DNA from: Daphnia carinata
Taxonomy: Eukaryota > Arthropoda > Branchiopoda > Diplostraca > Daphniidae
DNA length: 64,000 nucleotides
Direction of reading: 5' to 3'
Assembly (NCBI RefSeq): GCF_022539665.2
Contig: NC_081334.1
Span: 620,001 to 684,000 of the forward strand
Part shown: positions 34,411-46,953 of the stretch, piece by piece
Layout of the letters: each line of letters begins with the position of its first letter
Numbering within the stretch: the first letter of the stretch is position 1
The notes under the pieces: generated by a model
What the model saw: only the letters and a program-made list of their open reading frames with translations
Databases searched by the model: none
Told to the model about the DNA's origin: nothing
Program-made: the position numbers and the translations under genes

Positions 34411-35289
34411 TGGTGGTAGGCGATATGTATATATGTATCCGTCTGATTAGATATGCACACGTTCTCTCTCTACTTGGAAGTTTTGGCTTAGTCGGCCACA
34501 GTTTCAAACTTGATGACTCGAAAACATTTGTGTTCTGCCAAACTGTGCAGGTGGGTTAGTCCTTTTCGTACCAATGAACAGGAGGCAGGGGGGGGGGGAG
34601 GGTCACTGGACAAATTGACGAAACCCAGGACGATGACCCTGTTTCGTTTCTTTCAAACACAACACTGACGACCAAGTAACCACTAAAGCCCAGCTTATAT
34701 GATCGATATATAGACTTATAGGCATTATTATCTGGCTTCGAAAAAAAAAAATAAAATAAATTAAAAAAGGCCCATTTCTCGAAGAGGAAGAAGGCCAGTC
34801 AATTGGGTGCAGGGGGAGGTGATGGAGGAGGGCACGCAGGTGTTAATGAAAAGGGATTTTTTTTTTCTTTCTTTCTCTCTCTCATTCTCTTTCGCTTTGC
34901 TCGTTAATCAAGGTTAATCCCTTTTCTTTTTCTTTTTTTTCAAGTAAGAAATGCCCGCTCGTTTTGACCAGGTGTGTGTGTGTGTGTGGACTGTCCTACC
35001 GTGGAATTCAAAAAGGAAGGTGATCATCCCCCCCCCCCCGTCGTCCTGTTTTTGCAATTTGCACTTCGCACTTTCGGCGTGGCGTTCAAAATAGCCCCAA
35101 AAAATAAAGGCTAAGGCGATCTTGTTTCGTTATCTAAGAGCGACAAAAAGGAACAAAACAAATGCTTGTCTACAGTTATATATCTTTGGCTGATCGTTGG
35201 TGGATTTCATTCTTTGGCAACCAGTCGATTGGAGAGGGGGGAGACTAAAGGACAAGCGATAAGAGATAGCTAATGTCAGGGCGAAGGCT

Positions 35290-35323
<34 letters not shown>

Positions 35324-38268
35324 ATCAAAATATTATACAACTCCCACGTGTTAAAGAGAAGGAGGGGCAAACTATACCGACGTGTTAAACAGATTTAACT
35401 CTTAGTTATCTTTTTTGTTTTTGTGCGCGCGCGCGCTCGTATGACACGCATTTGATTTGGGTTTTTTTTTTTGCGGCTTGTCACTGCGTTAACCACCACA
35501 CCCCAAATAATCGGCTTTACATTGAATGCAGCGATAACGAAATATGTATATATATCATATATCTGATAAGATAACAGTCCCCCCCCTCCCCTAAAAGTCC
35601 ATTTCTTTGCGGAGCCTATAACAAACTGTCGATAAGAAAAATACCATGGCAAAAAGGCACGGGCAATATGCGTGAAAAAAAAAAAGAAGGTATGTTCCAG
35701 TCGATTGGAATTTCAAACATTTTTTTTTTAAGAAGGGGGGGGGGGGGACGGATCGTAGCTGGGCATGAAAAATAAAATAAAACGGGCTTGCCAATAAAGA
35801 AGACGTGTGCGGGGATGGGTTTGAGCCGCACCTCCATTTTTCACGGTTGCGTATAAAACCATTTGCATAACACCGGCCCGTACGAGTCAAATGAGGTAAA
35901 AAAAAAAAAAAAAAAAAAAGGAGGAGAAGAGAGAATGTAACATCAATAAAAAGAAAAGGAAAAAGATGGGACTTGTTATTTGAAAAAAAAAAAAAAAAAA
36001 AAAGAAACAGAACAAAATGGAAATAGGTTACGTTGGGAATGATGACCGCGTCTACCGTTTGTTTTCTTTCAAAGAAGAGAACGAACGAAGACGGGAAAAA
36101 AAAAGGTGAATTATATAAGAAGTTTGCGTGTTTCTTTTTTTAAACGATACGATCGTAATCGTAAAAAAAAAAAAAAAAAAAAAACGAACGAAGAAAGAAA
36201 GAAAGAAAGAAAAAATAGGAAAGAGTTGATGAAACACACCTGGCCCAACGCACACTTGGACGTCTTCCATCTCTTTCAACGGGATTTTCTCTTTCGATGG
36301 CACAAGAATTTGCGCGTTGAATGAATTTCAATCGTCCCCCCTGCACCCATCCACCCCACCCCCCTTCTTTCTCGTTCGTGCCACCACCAAACATAGGAGT
36401 TTCGCATTTATTTCTTTCTTAATCAATAAAATAAAAAGCAAGAGAGTTTGGCCTCGCTGTTCTACCACCAGTGCGAGTGTCAAATGAGAAAAAAAAAAAA
36501 AAGATCGATAATGACCCAAATGGCCTTGTTTTTTTTGCTTTCAAAGGCCAGCAATCTACCAAACACACACAGACAAACGGAGGTAGCATTTGTTTCGGTA
36601 TCAGTTCTCTCTCTCTCTCTCTCTCTCTCACAAAACAAAACAAAAAAAAGGTGTTTACAAGCGCAGAAAATAAAAAAGAAAAAGAGGAATATAAAAGCAA
36701 AACCAGACGAACACACACACACAAGAAATAGTCGATTTTTTTTTTCTTCTGTGTGTGGACGAGACAGACTCTATAAACGCTGTCCTTATATCCTTTTTTT
36801 TTTTTTTTTTTTTTGTCTAACGAAAAAAAAAAAATAAAATAAAAGGCCGGCGACACAGAGGCCGACACAGGTTGAAAATTGGTTCAGATACGTGTAGACT
36901 ACATTTGTGTGAGTCTACGATTGTTTAGTTGTTCGTACGAAAATATAAAAGAAGCACAGCCTCCCTCCGAAAGTTCAGTTCAAAAAAAAAAAATGTGTGT
37001 CTCTTGTCTCTTGTCTGTACATGTCTGCGTACCGCCATCCTCTCTCTCTCTCTCGCAAGGGAAACTTAACAGTCTTTGGCTATTAGGAGAGACTCCGAGG
37101 AGCCAAACACACACAAATTCTTGTTGATTCTTATATACTTTTAGAAAAAAAAAAAAAAAGGAAAGAAGAAGATGGAATTTTTTGCTTTACCTTGGTCATA
37201 TTCCGTCGTCTAGCATGTTTTGTTTTTTTTTTTGTCCACGGCCGGCCCCCACCCCCTCTTTGTATTTATCTTGTTTTTATCTTAAAAGAGAGAGAGAAGA
37301 TGAAGAGGAGGAAGGAAGGAAAAAAAAAAAAGAAAAAGAGAAGTGCGGGTCACTTGGCGGATGAAGTTGTCGACACGGAACTTTCTGATGAAATTTTTTT
37401 TTTTTTTTTTTTTTCAGTTTTTGTTGTTTTGTTGTTGTTGGTTTCAAAAAAAAAACTGGATATTACGCACAACCACACGAAATCAAAACGCAACGATAGC
37501 CGACGGTTTGTATCAACTTTCACACAAAACACAAATCCGTTCGAACTAATTTTTTTTTTTTTTCGCCTCAGAACACGCACAGAAAAATGAAACAAAAACA
37601 AATCACTTGGCAACGAGAAGAAGAAGGAAAAAAATGAAACACTTTTTTTTTTTTCGTTTTTCCGAAATTTTTTTCGAAACGGACGTCGGATAATTTTGTT
37701 TCCAAAAAAAAATGTTGTTTCGAAATAACGAAGGAAAAAAAAAAAAAAAAGGTGGGTCAAAAACTGGAACTTGGGCACAAACGTTCAGGTGTAGCAGAAA
37801 TTCAATGTTGGCTTCTGCTCACAGCCACCAAGTTGAGGACGTCAAAAACTCAAAAACTTGTGTGTTCCAGTCGAAACAAACTGAAAAAAAACCAAAAAAA
37901 ACCAAAAAAACTCGCACAAACTGTTGGAAAACGAGAGTTTTTTTGTTTTGTTTTTGTTTGTTTGTTTTTTTGGCTTAGGCGATTCTCTTAAACTCCGTCA
38001 GTTTTCTTTTTAAATAGCAACGAAAAAACTTTGGTTTTTGTTTTGTTTGTTCTCTTCTTTCTTCTTCTTCTTTTCAATGTTTGAGTGTTTTTTTTTTGTT
38101 TTTCTTTCTTTCTTTCTTTCTGGCAGGGATTGAAGAGAAGTTGTAGCCAAAAAAAAAAAAAAAAGAGAAATAAATTGCGTGGATTATGTAGCACACACCT
38201 GCGCCGTACCTGAAGGGAGAGCGGCAACTGAAAATGTTGGAGACCGGCAAGAGTGGTTTAAAACGGAC

Positions 38269-38672
38269 TTTTTTTTTTTCTTCTTCTTCTTCTTCTTCTT
38301 CTTCTTTCTCTCTCTCTTTCTTTCTTTCATTCTCTCCCTTTTCTTTTCTTCTTCTTCTTCTTCTTCTTCTTGGTTCTTCCTTTTTTTTTTCTCGTTTTTT
38401 TTTGGGGGCTCTTATTTCTCCTCTATCTTCACTCACTCCTCCTACCTTTTTGGCTTTTGTCTTGACCACCTTACCTCCCCTTCTCTCCACCTTGCTCTTT
38501 CTGCCAAGGTGGAACAAGGAGGAGGAAGAAAAAAAACAAAAAAAAAAAAACAGAAGAAGAAGGAGCCAAAGGGAGGGGAAATGCTACGAGAGAGAGAGAA
38601 AAAAAAAAAAAAAAAAGAGATGCCAGAGGGGGGGAACACGGAGGAGGACGGAAGGGGGAGGCCCACGGGGCA
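38269..38672. repeat. Long pyrimidine tract facing a purine tract
   Basis: 38269-38500 is almost pure C/T on the plus strand, with (CTT)n at 38280-38305 and 38350-38371. 38510-38672 is almost pure A/G. The arms are complementary in composition, though not a perfect inverted repeat, and could adopt triplex or hairpin structures. Confidence 0.8.
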
Positions 38673-39452
38673 TAGAGCAAACCCCCCACTCTCTTAACAC
38701 ACGAAGCTTTTTATTATTATTATTTTTTTTTTTTTTTTTTCAATTTTCAGGTACACACGAAAAATTGCAGAGAAAAAGAGAAGAAAAAAAAAATCGCGTC
38801 ACCTGTGTGTAGGGTCTGGCCCTACACCTACACCGAGAGCGACGGTTAGAAAGCTCACATAACACGGAAGGCAAATCATTTCTCACCTGTTGTTGATACC
38901 AAAAAAAAAAAAATAATAATAATAATAGAAGCTAAGAACTAGGTGCAGGGTGTAGGTAGAAAACTAAGAAGGGGGGGGGGCCTTCTTAGTTTCCTCCACC
39001 GTGGGGATACCTTTAATTTGCTTCTTTCGTATACGGATACACATGTGTGAATTGGAAAAACAAGGTCTCCTTTTTTTTTTTTTTTTGTTACAAATTCCCT
39101 GCTTGTTGTCTTGTCTTTCCTCTTCTTCTTATTCTTCTTCTTCTTTTTTTTTCTTTCCTCCCCTCATCAGACTTCGATGACCAGAGAGAGTGAACCACCT
39201 GGAGAAGAAGAAGACCCCCAAGAGTTGAAAGCGTTGGAAGGACAAGAGGAAATCTAAGCTAAACAAAATGTGTGTATGTGTATGTGTGTGTGTGTATGGG
39301 GGCAACACACAGGTGCGCTAACTCCGCTGAGAGAGAGAGAGAGCTCTGTTGGAGTGAGAGAGAGAGAGAGACCACGAAAAAAAAAGGAAAACTCATGTGT
39401 GTCTAGTGATGGCTTTTTTTTTTCTTCTTCTTCTTCTTATGTGTGTTGCGCC

Positions 39453-39456
<4 letters not shown>

Positions 39457-39489
<33 letters not shown>
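39457..39489. repeat. Poly-T, 33 bases
   Basis: One of the longest T-runs in the window, in a CTT-rich setting. Confidence 0.95.
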
Positions 39490-40212
39490 CTGGTAGACAG
39501 CATGCCGCCAGCCCAACGGGGGGCCAAGGACGGGCCTTCTTCTCCCTCTCTTTTCTTACACTTGTTTTTATTCGTTTATTCTTTCTTTCTTTTTTTTTTC
39601 ACGTTCCTCCGTCACCACAATTCTCATTTATTTTATTTTTTTTTTTTTTTTTTTTTCAAATGTAACCATCGAAATGTCCGCCATCATCAATTCAAGTTGC
39701 TTCAACAAAGTCAGATGCCTCGTGCTTCTTTCTCTCTTCTTATTTCTTATTCTCTTTGTGTATTTGTGTGTGTGTGTGTGTGTGTGTGTGTACGTAATAT
39801 CTTGTCGATATCATTAGCCAATGAATTATTCATCGGCGCGTGTCGTCCAGGGCCCGCGCGCGCGCGCGTGCCCCCGGCCTTTCTTTTTTTTCTTTTTTTT
39901 TTTTTTATTTTTTTTATTTGTGTACCTTTTTTTTTCTCTCTCTCTTTTCATTGTGATTGAAGCAGCAAGAAGAAAGAAGAAGAAGAAGCCCAAGTGTGGG
40001 AGCAGGTAAAAAGATATCCGGCTGCTATGTAATAGCCCCCCGGATGGTACGTTACTAAAAAAGAGTTACTTACAGACTTTTTAAGTCTTTCAATAGAAAA
40101 AAAAATAAAAAATAAAAAATAAAACAACAACAACAACAAAAAAAAAAAAAAGAAGAAAGAAAACACAAGCTATAAATAAGACGCTGCAGTTTTTGAAGAA
40201 GAAGAAGAAGGT

Positions 40213-40243
<31 letters not shown>

Positions 40244-40919
40244 TACGAAATTGAATTGGTTTTAGTATGGAAATCAAAGAAGAAGAAGAAGAAGAAGAAG
40301 GAACAAAAAAAAAAAAAAAGGTGAATACGTTGGCGGGCCTTTTTGGCAGTGAAGGATATTGTGGGATGGGTGCGCGCGCATTATGCGACGACGACACAGG
40401 TGTTTATACACAGGTGTTCAAACAACACAAAAGGAAAAAAAAAAAGAAAAAAAAAAGAAAAAGAAAAGGAGAAGAAGCAGAAAGCAACAGGTGAAATTCT
40501 TTTCGGACCATCCATCGAACAATTTCGGGTTTTTTGGGGTCGTCGTCAAGCGCTGCATCAAAAGAACATTTTCCTTTTTTTTTCTTTTTTTTTTCTTTTC
40601 TTCCTCTGTCTTTGATTTTTTTTTTTTTTTTTTTTTTTAAGTTAATGTTTTCATTCAATTGGATAAAAATTCCGAAATAAATCAATCAAAAAAAAAAAAA
40701 AAAAACGGGCAAAAGATAAATATTTAAAACAAAAATGGATTCCGCCAACAGATTTCTGTCTTCATTTTCTTCTTTTTATTTTTTTCATTTTGGTTTTCTT
40801 ATCTCACCCCTCCCCCCCCCTTTTTTTTTCTCTCTCTCTAAAAAAACAAAAACAAAAAAAAAAAAAACGATGAGACGTTCGAATCGAAAGGCTTTAATTT
40901 TCGAAATGATTTAAAAGAG

Positions 40920-40950
<31 letters not shown>
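40920..40950. repeat. Poly-A, 31 bases
   Basis: Uninterrupted A-run without a preceding mRNA-like sequence, so it does not look like a retrocopy tail. Confidence 0.9.
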
Positions 40951-40953
<3 letters not shown>

Positions 40954-41497
40954 GGGGCTTTCACCCGTTTGTTGTGGTCCCGATGATCGTGATTAACGCC
41001 AGCTGATAACCACAGCCATTTGTTTATCCCCCCCCCCCTCCCCTTCCCCTGTCTTGCCTGGGCCCGTGTGTGTGTCGCGTTCGATCGACGAGGGAAACCG
41101 GATTCATTTACGTATTTTTGTTTGTTTCTTTGATTTTTAAAACAAATCAAAATTAAATGAAAATAAATGAAAAATAAAAATTCAAATCAAATCAAAACAA
41201 AGAGACGAATCGATTTCTTGTTCCATTTTTCTCTCTTTCTTATCACCTCAATATTTTCGTTGGCCGGACACGTAAAGGCCAAAGGCTGTCCTATCTTTTC
41301 AAAATAGAAGCAAACAAAAAAAAAAAAAAAATTGTGTCTCTAAACTTAAAGTAATCATAATAAAAACAATTTCGAATTGTTTATTTTTTGTTTTTTGGAG
41401 GAGGGCATTTGTTTATCTAAAAAAGATAAAGAAGAAAAGCTCGGCGGGGTATAATGAGCACGTGACTCACGATGGATATATATGTACACACACACAC

Positions 41498-41530
<33 letters not shown>

Positions 41531-44419
41531 ACAGCATAAGAATAATAGAAAAATAATCAAATGATTTTCTAGTTTGATTTGATTTGTTTTTTTTTGTTTT
41601 CTGTTTCCCTTTCCCTTTGCGACGAGAGCCGGACTAACCACTTTGATTGCGATATCCAAATGGTGGCGCGCTGGCGGTGGCATTTGATATGGAAATGTGA
41701 CGGACCGTCAAGCTGGACAATGAAAAGTCAAAGGAAAAAAATTTTTTTTTTTTTCCTTTCTTTTGTGATTTTCTTTTTTTTTTTTTTTTTTTTTTCGAGA
41801 GGTTCTCTAAACTCCCCCCCCCCCCCCCCCCCGCAAAAGGTTTATACCGACAGTTCAAAAGGAGAGCTTATAAACTAACCAAATATTTAGATCCAACACA
41901 CACACACACACACACAAACGAAAAAAAAAATAAATAAATAAATATAAGTGCTGGGCCAGAATTTCAATGATTTTTCTTTTTTTTTTTTTTTTTTTTTTAC
42001 ATCACAATGAAGATGGAAAAACAAGGTGCGACCGCAGCGCGCGCTTCCTACGTTCAAAAACTAAGTTCTTTTTTCTTCTTTTTTTTCCTATGCAACAAAC
42101 GTAAAGGCAAAAAAAAAAAAGAAAAAGAAAGAAAAACACCAAATTTGAATACGAACATTTTTCTTTTTAGCCTTACAACACCTGTGCTTGCCGCTCCAAA
42201 GTTTTACACGCACTCCATATATTCTGGCTTTTTGGACAGGGCCCAACCCCGTCTCACCTGTTACGACGTAATAAGGACCCATCCCCATTGCCATCACGTC
42301 AAAAAAAAAAAAAAAAAGCCAACTGATTATGCAAGGCTCCTCCTTTCGGGCGCACGTTTTCTTTTTCTTTCTTTCTTTCTTTCTTTCTTTCTCCTTTTTT
42401 AGGCCATCCCTTGTCATAATTCCAACACTGTGTTCCATTCATTCATTCACGCCAGATGATCTTTTTTTTTTTTTTTTTGAAAGGGTGGGAGGGGGGGGGG
42501 CTACCTAAAATCAAACATCTCCTTTAATTATTCGATTCGACGAGTTCACTATCGACCCTTGCCCAACAACACACAAATCAGCTAGTGAGTTCACAAGGCC
42601 TACAAAATACAAGATTTGCAACATCCTGTTGGCATTTTCGAAAACGAGTTGAAAAGCCCGATTTCAAAATCATCAAAATATCAAAAGGCATAAAAAGAAA
42701 AAGAAAAAGAAAAAAAAAACGGCTTAAGAGATACCCAAAGTATGCAAATGATGTCAAGCTGTGGGTGTCGGGATCGTTTTTCGCCGTGTGTGCCTGAGCG
42801 CACAGGTGTGAGCTCTCTCTTTTGGGCAAGAAACAACATTGGAATTCTTCCCATTTGTGATCTCGCCAATTAGATAAGGGGCACCGGTGTTTTCTTCTTT
42901 CTTGGAACTTGCCTCAGTTGTCAGTTACCAGCAGGTGGGCACGTCACCTTTCCGAGGAGGGGGGGCCACCAATAGAAAAGAAAAAAAAAAAAAAAAAAAC
43001 GGGGCTCGGCCACCACCTTGCCCCCTCCCCCCCCCCCCCCACACCGCACTATAGTGTTTTGGCATAGTACTATATCAAGACAGGCGCATACATCCATCCA
43101 AAAGAGCCGGATGGATTTCTGTGTACCTTTATAGTATAGATGACGTAGATTTAAAATGAAAAAAAAAAAAAAAATTATGCTAATATATATGTATATATAT
43201 ATATATATATATTTAAAAAAAAAAGAGGAAAATTGCATAATCATTGCGCAACAGACACCTGAAATGCGGCCAGGTGATTTATGGAATAAAAAAAATACAT
43301 TTAAATAAAAAGAATGTTGGCCTTTCCTTTTTTTTTCTTTTGAATACGAGGATCGAATGGCCAATTCAACTTTAAATAGATGCGAGTTATGCGCAAAGAA
43401 AACCAAACAAAAAAATGAGGCCAGGTGGGAGCAAATAAAAATCTGAAAACGCACGAAATATTTGGATGCCATGTTTCCATTCCACCTCCTCGCTCGAGTC
43501 CGACCCCCTTTTTTTTTTTTTTTTTTTTCATCCGCTAAAGCTTAAAAAAAGACCGAAAATTGATTGTGCGTCCTTCCAGCGCACCTGTCCAACGCATTTA
43601 TTACACACAGACACACACACACACAAAAAGCTTATGGGATTACACGGTGCCATCAACGTTTTTTTTTGTAGATAAACGACTACTTTCGTGAGCCAAGTTT
43701 GACCGAGTTGGCAAACACGTCCTTAAACAAAAAAAAAAAATAAATAAATAACTAGGACCATCTTTTTTTTTTTTTCAGATTCTAGAAAGAGCGAGGCAAT
43801 TGAAAAACGGCCAGTTATATCCATCGTCCAGTTGAATATGACGTCATTGAATCAAACTGCTTTGCAGCTTTTAGTTTGTTTTTTTTTTAAACTCGAGTTT
43901 GTTATCACATTTCAACAGCCTTCACTCGAGGGTTCGTCATCGATTGAAAAATAAACGAAATTTTTTGTGGAAAAATAATAATAAAAAAAAAGTTTGTTTT
44001 GAATGAGCGTAATCATGCGGCCAATGGTTTCCAATTTCAAATAGATCAGAGCCGGGCACACACACACACAGTTGCATCTCCTTGATTACTTGTCCCCGTT
44101 TCCTTGTCCTTTCTTTCTTTTTCCTCATCCTATCCGCCCCCTTCTTCTTCTTCTTTCAGTTCTTCTTCCAGGAAAAAAAAAAAAAAAAAAAAACAAAACC
44201 CCCCCAAAAAAAAAAAAAAAAAAGCACTCAGCATCCCTCCCCCCCCCAACTTTTTGGGTTTCCTCATTTGGACAGAGGGTGGAAAGGTTTTATCTACGCT
44301 GCTTTTTCTTGTCTAATTTAAAAAAAAAAAAAAGAAAAAAAAAAGGAAGACGAAGAAGAAAAACTGTTTTACCCTCCAGGTAAATCTATCGAAGTCCCTT
44401 TTTTTTTTTTTTCTTCTTC

Positions 44420-45290
44420 TCTTAATGCATCAACACGCTATTAGTGTGTATCGCTTTCCATTGCCCGCATACGCGTATAAATACCACGTAGACACATATC
44501 GAAATGCTTTTACATCGTATCCGAGTTTATTCTTATCGGTTTCTAATTTTTCGAGCGAAAAAAAGTTTAGGATTTTGTGAGGATCGAACCTGAAACTGGT
44601 GTCAACTGCAGAGCGCGAAACGCGGAGGCTATTTGAATGCGGCAAACGGCAATCGATGAACTGGTGCTGGCTGATGCAATAACGGGAGATCCGTGTCATT
44701 CTGGCCTTTAACAGTTGCGCACACGTGTAGGCGTTAGCTCCTCAATGGAAGCAAAACACTCGCTCTTCATATCACATCCGCACTCAAAGACGCACGGACG
44801 GCCGAGCCACTCCCGAGAGCGAACGGTGGGGGTTAGCAAAGCACGGCTTGAAAACGTCCGAACGCACGGGCCACTCGAAACTGGAAATAAAACACACACA
44901 CGCACACACACACACACACACGCGGGACGAACGAAACTTTCACTTTTTTCTTTCTTTTCGTGAACACGCACGTAAAATAAACATAAAAAAATCAAACACG
45001 GTTGATGGTGCAATAGATGGTTGAACCCTCACGCTGATGTCGATGAAAGTAGAGATCAAATCAATATATGTTGCGTCGTGTCGTATGTTTATTTGATTTC
45101 GGTGCGAGGAAGGGGATTTCCCGGTTGATTTTCAAAATGGCAATCAATGGCGCGAATTTCGAAATGGTTTTAATTTTTTAAAAATTTGTTTTAACGAGAG
45201 CGCAGCGGCACTCAACACACTCGAACGAAATGCGACAGTATGGCGCAGAGGAGATCCATTTTGATCATCTTTATCATTTCACGATGATCC
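44420..45290. other. Non-repetitive island inside the repeat domain
   Basis: About 0.9 kb of comparatively complex sequence with only short (CA)n. It includes a minus-strand GGTTCGATCC resembling a Pol III B-box at about 44580-44600. No coding exon is supported. It is a candidate dpp promoter, 5' exon or enhancer, by position only. Confidence 0.3.
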
Positions 45291-46045
45291 CTAGAATAAG
45301 AAATAAAAAATAAATAAATAAATAAATAAAGAAGAAATAGAAAATTGAATTTGAAGAAAACATAATAAAACAAAAGAGAACGAGTACAAGCCATGGCCCG
45401 TAGTATTTAAGGGTTTCTTTTAACCTTCTTCCTATTTAACCTTCCTCTCTTTTTTTTTTTTTTCTGAGGTAAAAACAAAAGAAAGAGGAAAATGTTAAAT
45501 AAAAACCAGGTGGAAGCTATAGAAAAAAAAAAAATAAAATAAAAAAGGAAGGGAAAATATTGGGGAGGGGGTGGGGGGGAGATGGGTGGCTCAAGAAGGG
45601 GAATAGAACTTTTTCTCTCTCTCTCTTTTTTGGCTTTTTGGCATCTTGGTACCAAAAAAAAAAAATGGACCAAAAAGATATAGGTAGGGATAGGTAAGGA
45701 GAGGGGGGGGGGGACGTTTTCCCCTTAAACCCAAAAAGCCAAAGCTTTTTAAGTTTTCAAGGGGATAGGGGAGATCAGTTTAATGTCCCTTGCAAAGTTT
45801 TTAAGTCAAGAAAAATTCAATCCATTTTTTCAGAGAAACTATGTCCCCTCCCTCCCCCCCTCTCCCCCCCCCCAAAAAAAAAAATTAATGAACAATTTTT
45901 AAAAACATAAATAAATAATAATTCAATTCCACTTTGAAAGGTTAAAGAAGACGAGGACGTGCAGAATGACTCACGAGAGATTCGTTCATACGATTGGGGG
46001 AGGTGGGGGGGATGTGATAATGATTGAGTGTGCAACACCTTACCG

Positions 46046-46047
<2 letters not shown>

Positions 46048-46122
<75 letters not shown>
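46048..46122. repeat. Poly-G, 75 bases
   Basis: Seventy-five consecutive G on the plus strand between ACCGTT and TATATC. No other G/C run in the window exceeds about 17 bases. Capable of multiple G-quadruplexes (plus) and i-motifs (minus). It could be a real tract or an assembly artefact of homopolymer reading. Confidence 0.9.
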
Positions 46123-46123
<1 letters not shown>

Positions 46124-46779
46124 ATATCTATCGGGTATATCTTAGTATATATCTTTCCCTACGTGGCCATGCTGGTATGGACCCTAGGTCCTCTCTCTCT
46201 CTCTCTAGTATTTAGTTTAGTATATACATATACACACACACACAGACACACACACTCAAAAAAAAAAGAAGTATAGAGGGCGATATACAGCAGCATTTCA
46301 CCTTTCTTTTAGGCCAACCATATCTAAAGAGGATGGGTAAAGGTAACCCCCCCCCCCTCCTCCATTTAAAAAAAAAAAAAAGGTTTTTATGCACACACTG
46401 GCACATAAAGAAAAAAAAGAGAGAGAGAGAGAGTAGTACATCTATATAAATATATATTTAGAGTGGCTTTTAAGCTTCTCTTTTATATGTTTTCTTCCTT
46501 CTTTTTGTTTTACTTAATTTTTATATTTTTTTATTTTTTTTTTTCAAAACTTTCCATCCTTAAGTATCGACATTCCGTCGGACAACAAGTATCGGGCTGA
46601 AGGCGACAGTTAAATCCTATCGAGAAAACATCGATTCTTATGTGAGGAGAATGGACCCGGGCGCGCCAAACCGATCGATTCGAGAAGCAAAAAAAAAAAA
46701 GGGAAATTTTTTTTTTTTTTTTAAACATTAGAATATTTATCATAAATAAAAAAATGAATTGATTTTTGTCATGTGGCAG

Positions 46780-46953
46780 GTGGATAGAGTTAGAAGAGAG
46801 GAGGCTCTTGCGCTAAAGAGAGATGTTCAAAAAGAGGTGAAAGAGAAGTGGTCCAAGGTTCTGGATGGATGTCAGGGAGCATGTAGAGTGAAGAAAAAAA
46901 AACGAAGAATGCCAAGAGGTGTCAAGAGACACATCTTTTATAATAAATTTTAA
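46780..46953 (+). other. Candidate terminal exon, unrecognised
   Basis: An acceptor-like TTTTTGTCATGTGGCAG is followed by an open frame (VDRVRREEALALKRDVQ..., highly charged, helix-prone) to a TAA, with AATAAA overlapping at 46942-46947. Sequence complexity is normal, unlike its surroundings. I do not recognise the protein and cannot find upstream exons. It may be a fragment of a transposon or a noncoding transcript end. Confidence 0.25.

Noticed and set aside
40920-40950. Poly-A runs as retroposon tails
   Set aside because: No upstream processed-mRNA-like or LINE-like sequence, and poly-A and poly-T runs are equally common in the domain.
44575-44660. Possible tRNA on the minus strand around GGTTCGATCC
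   Set aside because: A B-box-like string is present, but no matching acceptor stem or clear A-box at proper spacing could be found.
46024-46276. Frames encoding poly-glycine
   Set aside because: Direct translation of the 75-base poly-G run.
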